Of a stretch of DNA of 64,000 bases, positions 26,871 through 37,264 are shown in pieces (within the stretch, counting starts at the first letter, position 1; the number at the start of each line of letters is the position of its first letter). The stretch comes from Endobacterium cereale (lineage in GTDB: Bacteria; Pseudomonadota; Alphaproteobacteria; Rhizobiales; Rhizobiaceae), in NCBI RefSeq assembly GCF_009617585.1, contig NZ_WIXI01000022.1, positions 310,001-374,000 on the forward strand, given 5' to 3'. The notes below the pieces were generated by a model. The model saw only the letters and a program-made list of their open reading frames with translations. It searched no databases and was not told the DNA's origin. Both the position numbers and the translations under genes were made by a program.

Positions 26871-27245
26871 TCAGGCCGAAACGGTCTCGTCCACGGTATC
26901 GGCGCCGGGGGCATTCTTTTTGACCGATTCAATGCAGTTCTTGGCACTGGCCTTCGACGCGTAGGTTTCGGAGCGCACCATGGCCTCGCCATTGGCGGCC
27001 TTGAACCTCACGAAATGTTCGCCATTCTTGCTTTCAACGATCTCGAAACGATAACCCGACCCGGTCTCGTCCTTGGTGAGGTCGACAGTTGCAGCGTCCG
27101 GCGCATTTTTCTTGATGGACTCGATGCAGTTTTTGGCGCTGGCTTTGGACGCGTAATTTTCCGACCAGACCATCACTTCGGCATTGTAGACGAACTGGAC
27201 GCGGAACTGCTCGTTTGCAGCTTTCACGATCTTGAACCTGTGCAT
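26871..27245 (-). CDS. YegP-like protein with two DUF1508 repeats
   Basis: A 124-residue protein made of two copies of the DUF1508 unit: MHRFKIVKAANEQFRVQF...SAKNCIESIKKNAPDA and YRFEIVESKNGEHFVRFKA...SAKNCIESVKKNAPGA. The start at 27245 has a GGGGAG site seven bases upstream. A frame reaching 27305 adds a Met-rich segment without support. YegP proteins are stress-linked in some bacteria, but their function is unknown. It is a single gene transcribed toward the PAS gene. Confidence 0.87.
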   Translation of the reverse strand: MHRFKIVKAANEQFRVQFVYNAEVMVWSENYASKASAKNCIESIKKNAPDAATVDLTKDETGSGYRFEIVESKNGEHFVRFKAANGEAMVRSETYASKASAKNCIESVKKNAPGADTVDETVSA

Positions 27246-27420
27246 GCGACAACTCCCCATGAATCTGGTCATGAAACCTGTAAATCGCATGGCGGTCGTC
27301 GCCATGTATCAGAAAGGTGTAATGCAGGCGGGGGTTAAGTCAAGGGAAGCCTGTCGGTGATGATCTACTGGTTGAGAGCGAGAACGGTTGCGTTTCAAAC
27401 ATGAGCAGGAGGTGTCTCGA

Positions 27421-28446
27421 GTGAAGCGGAATTTCATCTATGTCGGCAATGCCGCCAGCAACGATATCAGCGTGTTTCTGTTGTCGGAGGACGGCCATGC
27501 CGAACTGGTCCAGACCCTGCCTTTCGCCGGGATCACGGCGGTGGGCAATGCCACGCCGATTGCCGTCAGTCCGGACCAGAAGTTTCTTTATGTCGGTATC
27601 CGGGCCGCCCCCTTCAAAGTCCTGGCCTTCGAGATCGATCCCGCAACCGGGCATCTGCTGCAGATCGGCCGCGCGGCGCTGGCCGACAGCATGGCCTATC
27701 TCTCCACCGACCGAAGCGGAAGATTTCTGTTTTCCGCATCCTATGGCGGCAACGTGATTTCCGTCAATTCGATAGACGACAATGGCGTGGCCGAAGATCC
27801 AGTGCAGGTGATCGAAACCGGGCTTAATGCCCATGCCATTCTCCCCTCGCCCGACAATCGCTTCGTGTTTGCAAGCAATCTCGGTTCCGACCAGGTCCTG
27901 GTGTTCCGCTTCAACGAGAATACCGGCGTGATTTCAGATGGCGATCCTCAGAGGATTGCATTCGAGGCAAAATCCGGTCCTCGCCATTTTGTTTTCTCGC
28001 CGGATGGCCAGTTCACATTTGCGATTACCGAGTATAGCGCCGAGGTGATCGCCTTCGCCTATGATGCGGCAGGCGGAAGCTGGAAAAAGCTGGATGCCGC
28101 CGGCATTCTTCCGGCAGATTTTGATGGAGTCAGTGCCAGCGCAGACATCCATATCACACCGGACAGCCGGTTCATCTACGCTTCCGAGCGCATGTCCAGC
28201 ACGCTCAAGCTTCTGCATTTCGATGCGGCGAGCGGAAAACTGCAAACCCGTGAAAGCATTGTCACCGAAAAACAGCCGCGTGGCTTTACCATAGACCCGA
28301 CCGGCCGCTTTCTGCTGGCTGTGGGTGAGCTATCGCACCGAATGACCATCTATTCGATCAGTTCAGCAACCGGCGCGCTACAGGCGGTAGCATCCTACCC
28401 GACCGGCCGGCAGCCGAACTGGGTGGAGGTGATAGGCTTCGAGTAA
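27421..28446 (+). CDS. Lactonase-family beta-propeller (6-phosphogluconolactonase-like)
   Basis: A 341-residue seven-bladed beta-propeller of the YbhE/Pgl lactonase family. Repeated blade motifs are visible (FIYVGNAASNDISVFLL, NRFVFASNLGSDQVLVFRF, SRFIYASERMSSTLKLLHF, GFTIDPTGRFLLAVGEL). The preferred start is the GTG at 27421, with AGGAGG at 27407-27412. The ATG at 27388 would add 11 residues. It may hydrolyse 6-phosphogluconolactone in the pentose phosphate pathway, but many paralogues act on other lactones. Confidence 0.85.
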   Translation: MKRNFIYVGNAASNDISVFLLSEDGHAELVQTLPFAGITAVGNATPIAVSPDQKFLYVGIRAAPFKVLAFEIDPATGHLLQIGRAALADSMAYLSTDRSGRFLFSASYGGNVISVNSIDDNGVAEDPVQVIETGLNAHAILPSPDNRFVFASNLGSDQVLVFRFNENTGVISDGDPQRIAFEAKSGPRHFVFSPDGQFTFAITEYSAEVIAFAYDAAGGSWKKLDAAGILPADFDGVSASADIHITPDSRFIYASERMSSTLKLLHFDAASGKLQTRESIVTEKQPRGFTIDPTGRFLLAVGELSHRMTIYSISSATGALQAVASYPTGRQPNWVEVIGFE

Positions 28447-28535
28447 GACGACGGGATAAGCGACATAATGTCGGTAGACTTCGCCCCGCCAAAAGGCCCA
28501 TACCTGAGCGCATCGGGATGGAGGTTTGAAATTTC

Positions 28536-29426
28536 ATGGCAGACAACAGTCTCACCGCTTCGGCGGGAGGGCGGGCGGAGTTTTGGCGCGGCTTGATATG
28601 GATGGCCGGCAGCATGGCATCCTTCATCGGCATGTCGATCGGCTCGCGCGAAATGGCAGCGACGATGTCGATCCAGCAGGTGATGTTTTTTCGCGCGCTG
28701 GTCGGGCTGCTGATCATTCTGATCGTGGCGCGAAAACTTTTTCCCGAAGTGCGTCAGATGAAGATGCTGAAACTGCATCTCTTACGCAATGTGGTGCATT
28801 TCACAGCGCAATATCTTTGGACGGTGGGCATCGTGTTCCTGCCGCTGGCTTCCGTCTTCGCGCTGGAATTCACCATGCCGATCTGGGCCGCCTTCTTTGC
28901 CTGGATCTTTTTGAAGGAAAAGCTGACGACACCGCGCATCATCGCCACGATAGGCGGTTTTATCGGCGTGTTAGTTATCGTGCGGCCGGGTCTCGCGATG
29001 ATCCATCCCGCCGCCGGACTGGTGCTGATCGCAGCCGCCGGTTTCGCCATCGCGCTGATCGTAGTGAAGGAGTTGACGCGCCATTGCTCGCCGGGCGTCA
29101 TCGTCGTCTGGATGATCCTCATCCAGCTGCCGCTCGGCTTCGTGGCCGCACTCACCGACTGGCAGCCGGTGCAGATGGTGTCCGTGCCGTGGATGTTCGT
29201 TTCCGGCATCGGTGGGCTGACCGCCCATTATTGCCTGGCGCAGGCGCTGAAACGGCTGGAGGCCTCGATCGTCATGCCGGTCGACTTTTTGCGCGTGCCG
29301 CTGGCGGCGATCGTCGGGTATTACGCCTATTCGGAAGCCATTGACCTGTTTGTCTTCCTGGGTGCCGGCATCATCGTTCTGTCGAACTATCAGGTGGTGA
29401 TGACGGAGCGCAGACGCGTGCGCTAA
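28536..29426 (+). CDS. EamA-family (DMT superfamily) transporter
   Basis: A 296-residue membrane protein with about ten helices in two EamA halves. The second helix region (MSIQQVMFFRALVGLLIIL) and the later PWMFVSGIGGLTAHYCLAQAL are typical of RhaT/YdcZ-like DMT exporters. The substrate is unknown. The gene ends at a bidirectional hairpin facing lepA. Confidence 0.87.
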   Translation: MADNSLTASAGGRAEFWRGLIWMAGSMASFIGMSIGSREMAATMSIQQVMFFRALVGLLIILIVARKLFPEVRQMKMLKLHLLRNVVHFTAQYLWTVGIVFLPLASVFALEFTMPIWAAFFAWIFLKEKLTTPRIIATIGGFIGVLVIVRPGLAMIHPAAGLVLIAAAGFAIALIVVKELTRHCSPGVIVVWMILIQLPLGFVAALTDWQPVQMVSVPWMFVSGIGGLTAHYCLAQALKRLEASIVMPVDFLRVPLAAIVGYYAYSEAIDLFVFLGAGIIVLSNYQVVMTERRRVR

Positions 29427-29433
29427 AGAAAAA

Positions 29434-29453
29434 GGCGGGCTCCTTGGCCCGCC
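29434..29453. terminator. Terminator between the EamA gene and lepA
   Basis: GGCGGGC (29434-29440) pairs with GCCCGCC (29447-29453), with an A-rich tract (AAAGAAAAA) before it. On the minus strand it is followed by a T-rich tract. It serves the convergent genes. Confidence 0.72.
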
Positions 29454-29462
29454 TCACATCAA

Positions 29463-31286
29463 TCAATCGTCTTTCATCTTCAGTGCGGCGATGAACGCTT
29501 CCTGCGGAATATCCACCTTGCCGAACTGGCGCATGCGCTTCTTGCCTTCCTTCTGCTTGTCGAGCAGCTTGCGCTTACGGGTGGCATCACCACCATAACA
29601 CTTGGCCGTCACGTCCTTACGCATGGCCGAGATCGTCTCGCGGGCAATCACGTTACCGCCGATCGCGGCCTGGATCGGGATCTTGAACATGTGCCGCGGG
29701 ATCAGGTCCTTCAGCTTTTCGCACATGTCGCGGCCGCGCTTTTCGGCCGCCGTGCGGTGCACCAGCATTGAGAGAGCGTCCACGGGCTCGCCATTGACCA
29801 TGATCGACATCTTGACGAGGTTGCCCTCGCGGTAAGCGTCGAGGTGGTAATCGAACGAAGCGTAACCCTTGGAGATCGACTTCAGGCGGTCGTAGAAATC
29901 GAACACGACTTCGTTGAGCGGCAGCTCATAGGTGAGCATGGCGCGCTTGCCGACATAGGTCAGTTCCGTCTGGATACCACGACGATCCTGGCAAAGTTTC
30001 AGAATACCGCCGAGATAATCGTCCGGCGTCAGGATGGTGGCCTTGATCCACGGCTCGCGGATCTCGGAAATTTTCACCACATCCGGCATGTCGGCCGGGT
30101 TGTGCAGCTCGCGTTCCGAACCGTCGGTCATGGTCAGCTGATAAACGACCGAAGGGGCGGTTGCGATGAGATCGAGGTTGAACTCGCGCTCCAGACGCTC
30201 CTGGATGATTTCCAGATGCAGAAGGCCAAGGAAGCCGCAACGGAAACCAAAACCGAGAGCGGCGGACGATTCCATTTCGAACGAGAACGAGGCGTCGTTG
30301 AGACGCAGCTTGCCCATGGCGGCGCGCAGGTCTTCGAAATCCGCGGCATCGACCGGGAAGAGACCACAGAACACAACGGGTTGAGCAGGCTTGAAGCCCG
30401 GCAGCGCTTTCGCTGTCGGCTTCTTGTCTTCGGTGATCGTGTCACCGACGCGGGTATCGGCCACTTCCTTGATGGAACCGGTGAAGAAACCGATTTCGCC
30501 CGGACCAAGGCTGTCGACCGCCAGCATTTTCGGGGTCAGCACGCCGACGCGCTCGACCTGATATTTGGCGTCCGTGCCCATCATGCGGATGGTCTGGCCC
30601 TTTGTCAGTACGCCATCGAGGATACGCACCAGAACCATGACGCCGAGATAGGTATCGTACCAGCTATCGACCAGCAGAGCCTTAAGCGGACCCTTGTCGC
30701 CGGCTTCGCTCTTGGGAGCCGGCAGCTGGTGGACGATGGCTTCGAGAACATCCGGGATGCCGAGACCGGTTTTCGCCGAGATCAGAACGGCCTGCGAAGC
30801 ATCGATGCCGATGACTTCCTCGATCTGTTCCTTGATGCGCTCCGGTTCGGCCGCTGGCAAATCGATCTTGTTCAGGACCGTGACAATCTCGTGGTCGTTG
30901 TCGATCGCCTGATAGACGTTGGCGAGCGTCTGGGCTTCGACGCCCTGCGACGCATCGACGACCAGAAGCGAACCTTCGCAGGCCGACAGCGAACGCGAGA
31001 CTTCGTAGGCGAAGTCGACGTGGCCGGGCGTGTCGATGAGGTTCAGCACATAGGTTTCGCCGTTATTCGCCTTGTAATGCAGGCGGACGGTCTGGGCCTT
31101 GATGGTGATGCCGCGCTCGCGCTCGATATCCATCGAATCAAGGACCTGCTCGGACATGTCGCGTTCGGCAAGGCCGCCGGTCGTCTGGATCAGACGGTCG
31201 GCCAGCGTTGACTTGCCGTGGTCGATATGGGCCACGATCGAGAAGTTGCGGATATGGTCAAGCGGTGTGCGGGAATTGGTGCTCAT
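29463..31286 (-). CDS. lepA: Elongation factor 4 (LepA) GTPase
   Basis: A 607-residue ribosome-associated GTPase. G1 is [10 protein letters not shown]2 lies in [11 protein letters not shown]3 in DTPGHVDF and G4 is NKID. Domains II-V and the LepA-specific C-terminal domain follow, ending in [13 protein letters not shown]. It acts on translating or initiating ribosomes, especially under stress. The start chosen, [14 protein letters not shown], gives the usual family length; a frame starting 12 codons upstream adds an atypical extension. Confidence 0.97.
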   Translation of the reverse strand: MSTNSRTPLDHIRNFSIVAHIDHGKSTLADRLIQTTGGLAERDMSEQVLDSMDIERERGITIKAQTVRLHYKANNGETYVLNLIDTPGHVDFAYEVSRSLSACEGSLLVVDASQGVEAQTLANVYQAIDNDHEIVTVLNKIDLPAAEPERIKEQIEEVIGIDASQAVLISAKTGLGIPDVLEAIVHQLPAPKSEAGDKGPLKALLVDSWYDTYLGVMVLVRILDGVLTKGQTIRMMGTDAKYQVERVGVLTPKMLAVDSLGPGEIGFFTGSIKEVADTRVGDTITEDKKPTAKALPGFKPAQPVVFCGLFPVDAADFEDLRAAMGKLRLNDASFSFEMESSAALGFGFRCGFLGLLHLEIIQERLEREFNLDLIATAPSVVYQLTMTDGSERELHNPADMPDVVKISEIREPWIKATILTPDDYLGGILKLCQDRRGIQTELTYVGKRAMLTYELPLNEVVFDFYDRLKSISKGYASFDYHLDAYREGNLVKMSIMVNGEPVDALSMLVHRTAAEKRGRDMCEKLKDLIPRHMFKIPIQAAIGGNVIARETISAMRKDVTAKCYGGDATRKRKLLDKQKEGKKRMRQFGKVDIPQEAFIAALKMKDD

Positions 31287-31368
31287 GGTTCGCGCATATA
31301 TCAGTGACAATCCCCGCCGCAAAGGGGGGACGATAACCTTTCGTTGAGTATGAGGCCCGGATTTATGC

Positions 31369-32697
31369 CTATGGCAGCTTGGTTTCCGGGGTGATGCCGC
31401 CTTCGGGATCGGTGATGATGGATGCGTTCGGCATCTGGGCCGTTTTCATGCCAAAGTTTTCGCGCTCGTCCATCGGCACCGGCTCGCGTTCCTTGAGGCG
31501 CCAGATGACGTAACCGCCATAGGCGGACGCCACTAGAATGATGGCATAAATAAACGTCTGCTGGCCGAGAACGGGGGCGAGAAAGGTGATGCCGAGCGGT
31601 ACGATCGTCGCCGATGTGGACCATGCGACCAGCAGCGTCGATGACAGCGGCACGAAATCGCCGGGGTCGGCACGGTCGTTGGCATGGGCATTAGCGACCG
31701 AATAAACGGTTTCGATGGCACCGCCGAAGACGAGAAAGACGATCATCAGCAGCATGAAGGTTGTGAAGGAGACCATCAGCGCCGCCACGCCAGAAACGAC
31801 GATGAGGCCGCAAGTGAACAGCAGGATGACGCGGCGATCGATGCGATCGGACATCAGGCCGAGCGGGTACTGGATGAACAGCAGGCCCGTCTGCATGACA
31901 AGCATGAGCAGTGCCACTTCGCCCTGGCTGACCCCGTTCAGCGTCGCATAGATCGGCGTAAACCCCTGCACGACCATGGACAGGCCGCCCGAGGCGAGAA
32001 CGCCGATCAGGCCGACGGGGGAGATGCGCCATGCCATTTTGACATCAACACTGACGCTGGCCGGCGGCGGCGGGTTCGGCAGGCGGGTCAAGCCGATCGG
32101 GATGATGGAAAGGGCCGTAACAAAAACGACGATCAGTGGAGCGAGATTACCCTCCGCCGGCACCTGCCCGAACAGCCATGCGCCAAAACCCAGACCGAGG
32201 ATAAAGCACATGTAGAAAAACGACATGGCCCGGCCGCGCCATTCATTCGATGAAGCGTGGTTGAGCCAACTCTGGCAGATGATGAAATTGACGTTGGAGG
32301 CGGCGCCATAGATAGCGCGGGCAAGCACCCACCAAACCGGCGGCAGGTCGGCCGCCACCAGCACGGCGCCGATGATGACCATGGCCATGGAGCAGGCGAA
32401 CAGCCGCGCATGCCCGACGCGTCGGATGAGCGGCCCGGCCAGAACACAGCCGAGCAGGCCACCGAAGGCAAGCGCCGGCACCGCCAGCCTCGCGGCCCAT
32501 GTGGCACCCTGGCTGGTGAGCACGAAGGGCACGTAGGTGGCCATGATGCCGCTGCCGATAGCGGCAATGGTCATGGATATTACGATGCTGGCGATGGAGA
32601 AGGGCGAAGCGGTTATGGCAGGCGTTTCGCTTGCCGTCGTGTTGGCAGTCGTGCTCGAAGTCATGCTCTGGCTCATTCCTTGGGCAGGCAACGTCAT
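31369..32697 (-). CDS. MFS transporter, unknown substrate
   Basis: A 442-residue membrane protein with about twelve helices. [14 protein letters not shown] and [15 protein letters not shown] are the MFS cytoplasmic loop motifs, and the pattern [15 protein letters not shown] resembles the YcaD/TCR-related branch. Ser/Thr-rich residues precede the first helix, and several Met codons (32697, 32676, 32664) could serve as the start, so the N-terminus is uncertain. The substrate is unknown. It is divergent from the XRE regulator gene. Confidence 0.82.
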   Translation of the reverse strand: MTLPAQGMSQSMTSSTTANTTASETPAITASPFSIASIVISMTIAAIGSGIMATYVPFVLTSQGATWAARLAVPALAFGGLLGCVLAGPLIRRVGHARLFACSMAMVIIGAVLVAADLPPVWWVLARAIYGAASNVNFIICQSWLNHASSNEWRGRAMSFFYMCFILGLGFGAWLFGQVPAEGNLAPLIVVFVTALSIIPIGLTRLPNPPPPASVSVDVKMAWRISPVGLIGVLASGGLSMVVQGFTPIYATLNGVSQGEVALLMLVMQTGLLFIQYPLGLMSDRIDRRVILLFTCGLIVVSGVAALMVSFTTFMLLMIVFLVFGGAIETVYSVANAHANDRADPGDFVPLSSTLLVAWSTSATIVPLGITFLAPVLGQQTFIYAIILVASAYGGYVIWRLKEREPVPMDERENFGMKTAQMPNASIITDPEGGITPETKLP

Positions 32698-32912
32698 GCT
32701 TGGTATGTCCGGATGATCTCGACAGAAGCCCTCCGTCGCCGGCCTCCTTACAAAGCTGGGTGATATCGGAAAACTGCTTTGCGATTGTGGAAACATTAAC
32801 GCAGGCTTGCGACGGAAAGCTATCCGGTGAGCGGCATTCGCAGCGCCAATTTCGAAATAATCTTCCGCGCGCTTTACCGCTTGATTCCTCTATAGGGGAT
32901 AAGTATTCTCAA

Positions 32913-33491
32913 ATGATGGAATTTCGTGATCAGCAGTTTGAAGGCGAGGTCGGCGAACGGGCGAAAACCCTGCGCAGTGGTGCGGGTTTGACGCTCGATG
33001 AACTCGCGAGACGCTCCGGTGTCAGCCGGGCAATGATCTCCCGCATAGAACGTGGCGAGGCAAGCCCGACGGCCGCCCTTCTTGCACGATTGTGTGAAGG
33101 GCTGGGACTTTCGCTTTCCGCCTTTTTTGCAACCGACGATGCTGCCCCCTCCCCGATATCCCGGCGCGAGCGGCAACGGCTGTGGCGCGATCCGCATGCC
33201 GGTTACCTGCGCCGCTCGGTCTCGCCGGCAGGCACGCGATCGAAGGTCGATATCGTCGAGGTGGAGTTTCCGGCCGGTGCGCGCGTTGCCTTTCCGCCGC
33301 GCGAGGAAAGCCGGGTGATGACCCAGCATGTCTGGCTGTTCGAAGGCGTGCTGGAAATGGTGTTTGAAACCGAAACGATCCGGCTGGAACCGGGCGACTG
33401 CCTGTTCATGGATATCGGCGACGCTTTCGAATTTCACAATCCGTCCGACAAGCCTGCCCGTTATGCAGTGATCCTTGATCGCGGCCGCTAG
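32913..33491 (+). CDS. XRE-type regulator with C-terminal cupin domain
   Basis: A 192-residue regulator. The helix-turn-helix is at about residues 12-66 (RAKTLRSGAGLTLDELARRSGVS, ISRIERGEASPT), and a small cupin domain occupies the C-terminal half (TQHVWLFEGVLEM, LEPGDCLFMDIGD). Cupin-XRE regulators usually sense a small metabolite. The longer upstream frame from 32631 has no extra domain, so the ATG at 32913 is chosen. It probably controls the acetyltransferase gene 30 bases downstream, or itself. Confidence 0.87.
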   Translation: MMEFRDQQFEGEVGERAKTLRSGAGLTLDELARRSGVSRAMISRIERGEASPTAALLARLCEGLGLSLSAFFATDDAAPSPISRRERQRLWRDPHAGYLRRSVSPAGTRSKVDIVEVEFPAGARVAFPPREESRVMTQHVWLFEGVLEMVFETETIRLEPGDCLFMDIGDAFEFHNPSDKPARYAVILDRGR

Positions 33492-33521
33492 ATATTGTCC
33501 TGTTTTCCTGAGGATTTTTCG

Positions 33522-34040
33522 ATGACCGATATCCGCATTCTCGACGCCGAGGCAGCCCGGTCCGCCATTCCCGATCTCTGCGAAATTCTGTCCGACGGCA
33601 TCAATAGTGGCGCATCGCTTGGCTTCATGCTGCCCTTTACGCCGGGTAACGCTGTGACTTACTGGCGCGAGATTGCCGATGCGGTGGCAGCGGGCAGCAT
33701 CATCCTGGCGGTTGCCGAACATGAAGGCCGGATTGTTGGCACCGTGCAGGTGGGACTGGCTTCGAAACCGAACCAGCCGCATCGTGGTGACTTGATGAAA
33801 CTGCTGGTGCATCGCTCGGCACGCGGGCTTGGCCTGTCGCGAAAATTGATGGCGGCAGTGGAAGAAGAAGCCGCAAGACGTGGCCGCACGCTGCTGGTTC
33901 TGGACACTGCGACGGGCAGCGAAGCCGAAGCGATCTATCCACGCTTCGGCTGGGAACGTGTCGGTGTCATTCCCGACTATGCGCTATGGCCGCAGGGCGG
34001 CTATTGCGGCACGACGCTGTTTTACAAGCGCATCGGATAG
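33522..34040 (+). CDS. GNAT-family N-acetyltransferase
   Basis: A 172-residue enzyme. The acetyl-CoA-binding motif A is LLVHRSARGLGLSRKLM (R/QxxGxG/A form), preceded by RIVGTVQVGLAS. It transfers an acetyl group to an unknown amine. It sits 30 bases after the XRE-cupin regulator with no terminator between, so the two are likely cotranscribed. Confidence 0.87.
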   Translation: MTDIRILDAEAARSAIPDLCEILSDGINSGASLGFMLPFTPGNAVTYWREIADAVAAGSIILAVAEHEGRIVGTVQVGLASKPNQPHRGDLMKLLVHRSARGLGLSRKLMAAVEEEAARRGRTLLVLDTATGSEAEAIYPRFGWERVGVIPDYALWPQGGYCGTTLFYKRIG

Positions 34041-34045
34041 GGTGA

Positions 34046-34065
34046 CGGGAGGTCTTCACCTCCCG
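34046..34065. terminator. Bidirectional hairpin after the acetyltransferase
   Basis: CGGGAGGT (34046-34053) and ACCTCCCG (34058-34065) form an eight-base-pair stem, followed by a T-rich CCTTTTC stretch. It stands between two convergent genes. Confidence 0.68.
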
Positions 34066-34075
34066 CCCCGCCTTT

Positions 34076-35146
34076 TCAGTTGCCAGGCTTCAGATCGCGC
34101 TCGAAAGCGTCGATAATGAGCCGGCTCAGTTCTTCGTGGATTTCCGCGCGCGGCCGGGCGGTTTCCTCGCAGATCGGGTCGTTTTCTTCGAAAGACTTCA
34201 GGAATGCAGCCGCGTCCGGCTGGCAGACCGGCAAAAAGCTGTAGTGATCGGAATCCGTGACGCGGTGGAACGTGGCGTTGGGAAGCTCCTTCGACAACTG
34301 TTCGGCCTGTACCGCCAGCGGCACCTTGCCCTCGTTGCCAAGATTGATGAGCGTGACCGGAACGCCCACCTTCGCAACACTTTCAGGCTTCATCAGCGTA
34401 CCGAGCCCCGGATCGACGGCAACCACTGCGTTGATACGCGGCTCATGGTTGGATTGCTCAAAAAGCTTACGGTCGATTTCGCGCAGATCGAATGGCTCGA
34501 CCTTGACGAAGGCGCCGTCCGCATAACCACGACCGCCGCGGAACCAGCTGCAATCCAGAGCGCCCGGCGGGTGTTCATCGCAATAACGGATGAAGCCATC
34601 GAGGTCCGGTATCGCTCCTGCCAGCTCAAGCGCCGTGCTGCCGCCAAGGGAAAAGCCGAGAATGCCGATACGGCGTTGATCAATCGAATTCTGCCAACGC
34701 TGGTTCCTGGAAAAGGCGGTGATGAGCACGGACATATCCTGCGCCCGCTCCCAGATTTTTGGCGTGGCGGCAGGCAGGGAATCGCCGCTGGTCGTACCGG
34801 GATGGTTGGGAGCGGCGACGATGTAACCGGCCTTGGCCAGTTCGACGCCGATCCAGCCCATGCCTTCACCACGCGAACCCGAACCGTGCGACATCAGAAT
34901 CAACGGAAAATGGCCTTCGCGGATGGTGGCACCGGTATTGGCGGTCGATGCCTGAAAAACCTTGTCACTGGTGGAAACGGCGGGCTGCCCGTCTCCTTTT
35001 GACGGATACCAAACTGTAACCGCCAATGGCCTCGGATAATCCTGCATAACCACGCTAATCTTCTGAACCCCCACCGGTTCGGCGGCGTGAAGTGCAGTAG
35101 CAACAGCGCAAAGAGAAAGCGTGAGAAGAAGTTTTGTCGGTCTCAT
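34076..35146 (-). CDS. Exported alpha/beta hydrolase (dienelactone hydrolase-like)
   Basis: A 356-residue protein with a signal peptide (MRPTKLLLTLSLCAVATALHA). The hydrolase domain contains the nucleophile elbow ILGFSLGGSTALEL (GxSxG form) and an oxyanion-hole region FPLILMSHGSGSRGEGM. It resembles the predicted dienelactone hydrolase / PAF-acetylhydrolase group. The frame continues 19 codons upstream without a signal-like start. The substrate is unknown. Its 3' end meets the acetyltransferase terminator. Confidence 0.82.
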   Translation of the reverse strand: MRPTKLLLTLSLCAVATALHAAEPVGVQKISVVMQDYPRPLAVTVWYPSKGDGQPAVSTSDKVFQASTANTGATIREGHFPLILMSHGSGSRGEGMGWIGVELAKAGYIVAAPNHPGTTSGDSLPAATPKIWERAQDMSVLITAFSRNQRWQNSIDQRRIGILGFSLGGSTALELAGAIPDLDGFIRYCDEHPPGALDCSWFRGGRGYADGAFVKVEPFDLREIDRKLFEQSNHEPRINAVVAVDPGLGTLMKPESVAKVGVPVTLINLGNEGKVPLAVQAEQLSKELPNATFHRVTDSDHYSFLPVCQPDAAAFLKSFEENDPICEETARPRAEIHEELSRLIIDAFERDLKPGN

Positions 35147-35245
35147 AGAAAACCTCGTCGGGTTGAAGAACGAGGCGAGGATGAAACGGACAGGGCGTGG
35201 CATTCGACCTCGAACACGATCGAGGTCGTTTTTCTTTATGCGACC

Positions 35246-35857
35246 TTATCGTTGGCTTCGGATTTCCGCCAAAGCTGTTTCCAGCATCATGCTTGGCTGC
35301 CATTGCACGGCTGCCCAGCCGCATTGCCGGGCGGCTTCGATATTTTTGCCGGCATCGTCGATGAAACCGATATCGGCAGGATCGACGCCGGCCTGCCGAG
35401 TGGCGATTTCGAAGAATGCGGCGCTCGGCTTCTTGTGACCGAGTGCAGCCGAATAAAAGATTCCGTCAAAACGATCGACGAAGCCCAGATGCTGCATCAG
35501 CCAGCCAGCGCGGCGATGCTCCTGATTGGTGGCAAGGTAGAGTTTTGTGCCCGCCGCCCGAAGCGTTGCCAGATCATCGAGCAGGCGCCGATCCAGCCGA
35601 CTGTCGTTTTCGAACCAGTAGCGCAGCACCTCTTCGACATCCAGATGTGGGGCCACCTCCGACAGCACGGCTCGCAAGCGTGGTTCGATCGGCTCACGAC
35701 CGCTGACGATATCGGCCCAATAAGGCGTGAAGAAATGCAGCTGCAGTCTATTCATGTCGAGACCGAGATCGCGTTCTGCATCGGTAAAGGCCGGCTTGCC
35801 ATCGGACGGACGACCGCTGACCAGAACACCATCGACATCGACCATAAGGATTTTCAT
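35246..35857 (-). CDS. HAD-superfamily hydrolase
   Basis: A 203-residue cytoplasmic phosphatase-type protein. Motif I is VDVDGVLVSGRP (DxDGV), motif II the Asn in LATNQEHRRAG, and motifs III/IV are the HKKPS Lys and GFIDDAGKNIEAA. The ATG at 35857 is adjacent to motif I as usual for the family. An upstream open stretch to 36049 has no HAD sequence. The substrate is unknown. Confidence 0.86.
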   Translation of the reverse strand: MKILMVDVDGVLVSGRPSDGKPAFTDAERDLGLDMNRLQLHFFTPYWADIVSGREPIEPRLRAVLSEVAPHLDVEEVLRYWFENDSRLDRRLLDDLATLRAAGTKLYLATNQEHRRAGWLMQHLGFVDRFDGIFYSAALGHKKPSAAFFEIATRQAGVDPADIGFIDDAGKNIEAARQCGWAAVQWQPSMMLETALAEIRSQR

Positions 35858-36039
35858 CAGACTTGCGCCCCCGCAAATATCTGGATGGTTATGGCATGGT
35901 TCGACCGTGGCCGAGGAGAAATGCCGCAAAATCCTCTGAAAAATCTCGCCTCCCCTGTCGGCAACCGTCCAGCAAGCGCGTCCTTGTCGGTATCGACAAC
36001 GTGGAGTAGCGTCGATCGCGGCGCTTTGGGAGGTTTGGC

Positions 36040-37260
36040 ATGAAAACATCCTATCAATGGGTCATCGTGGCCGCGGGCGGCCTCATGGGCTGCGTGGCGG
36101 CCGGCGCCATGTTTTCGCTGGCGATATTTCTGCAGCCGATAGTAACGACGACCGGCTGGTCGCATGCAGGCGTTTCCCTGGCGATGACGCTGAATTTCAT
36201 CGTCATGGGGCTCGGCGGCTTCATGTGGGGGATGGCGAGCGATCGTTTTGGCGCACGCATCGTCGTCTTGACGGGCAGCCTGCTTCTGGGGCTAGCACTG
36301 GTTCTGGGTTCTATGGCGACCAGCCTTCCGGCCTTTCAACTCATCTATGGCGGCATACTGGGGCTTGCAACCAGTGCATTTTTTGCACCGCTGATTGCGC
36401 TCACCATGGCGTGGTTCGACAAACATCGCAGCATTGCCGTGTCGCTCGTATCCGCCGGGATCGGCGTGGCACCGATGACGATATCGCCGCTGGCTCGCTT
36501 TCTCGTCTCCTATTATGGCGACTGGCGCCCGGCCATGCTGGCGATCGGTATCGGCTGCTGGATCATTCTGCCGCCTCTGGCGCTGTTGATGCGGCCGGCG
36601 CCGAAGACCGCCTCGGATGAGCAACGACCAGCGGAAACTGGTTCAGGCGGGCAGGAGTGGTCGCTGGCCAAAATCGTCAGCTCACCGAAATTCCTTGTCC
36701 TCGCCTTCACCTATTTCGCCTGTTGCGCCGCTCATTCGGGGCCGATTTTTCATATGGTCAGCTATGCCATGGCCTGCGGCATCGCGCCGATGGCAGCCGT
36801 CAGCATTTACAGCGTGGAAGGCGCAGCCGGGCTTGGTGGGCGTGTTCTTCTCGGGCTGCTCGGCGACCGGTTTGGGGCCAAACCGGTTTTGATCTGCGGG
36901 CTGCTGGTGCAGGCGTTGGTGATTTCCGCCTATACGCAGGCAAGCGCACTTCCCGGCTTCTATGCTTTAGCCATCATTTTTGGCGCTGCCTATGGCGGCG
37001 TCATGCCGCTGTATGCGGTGCTTGCGCATGACTATTTTCCGCCGCAGGTGATGGGCACCGTGCTCGGCGGCATCACGCTGTTTTCCTCGGCCGGCATGGC
37101 GCTCGGGCCGGTGGCAGGCGGTTGGGCCTTCGACCATTTTGCCGGTTACGAATGGATGTTCATAGGCTCTTCGCTGATTGGACTGGCGGCGGTGGCGATT
37201 GCACTCGCCTTTCCCAAACCGGGGAACACGCAGCCACCGGCAGTGCCGGCGGCTGCGTGA
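36040..37260 (+). CDS. MFS transporter (OFA/monocarboxylate-like)
   Basis: A 406-residue twelve-helix transporter. MGLGGFMWGMASDRFGAR and VGVAPMTISPLARFLVSYYGDWR resemble the oxalate:formate antiporter / monocarboxylate branch of MFS. The C-terminal half has LGGRVLLGLLGDRFGAKP, the repeated MFS loop. It converges with the next MFS gene with only four bases between, and no terminator is seen there. The substrate is unknown. Confidence 0.87.
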   Translation: MKTSYQWVIVAAGGLMGCVAAGAMFSLAIFLQPIVTTTGWSHAGVSLAMTLNFIVMGLGGFMWGMASDRFGARIVVLTGSLLLGLALVLGSMATSLPAFQLIYGGILGLATSAFFAPLIALTMAWFDKHRSIAVSLVSAGIGVAPMTISPLARFLVSYYGDWRPAMLAIGIGCWIILPPLALLMRPAPKTASDEQRPAETGSGGQEWSLAKIVSSPKFLVLAFTYFACCAAHSGPIFHMVSYAMACGIAPMAAVSIYSVEGAAGLGGRVLLGLLGDRFGAKPVLICGLLVQALVISAYTQASALPGFYALAIIFGAAYGGVMPLYAVLAHDYFPPQVMGTVLGGITLFSSAGMALGPVAGGWAFDHFAGYEWMFIGSSLIGLAAVAIALAFPKPGNTQPPAVPAAA

Positions 37261-37264
37261 AGTA

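Noticed and set aside
29844..31211. A 455-codon open frame on the plus strand opposite lepA
   Set aside because: It is an antisense shadow with biased composition. lepA is complete with all GTPase motifs.
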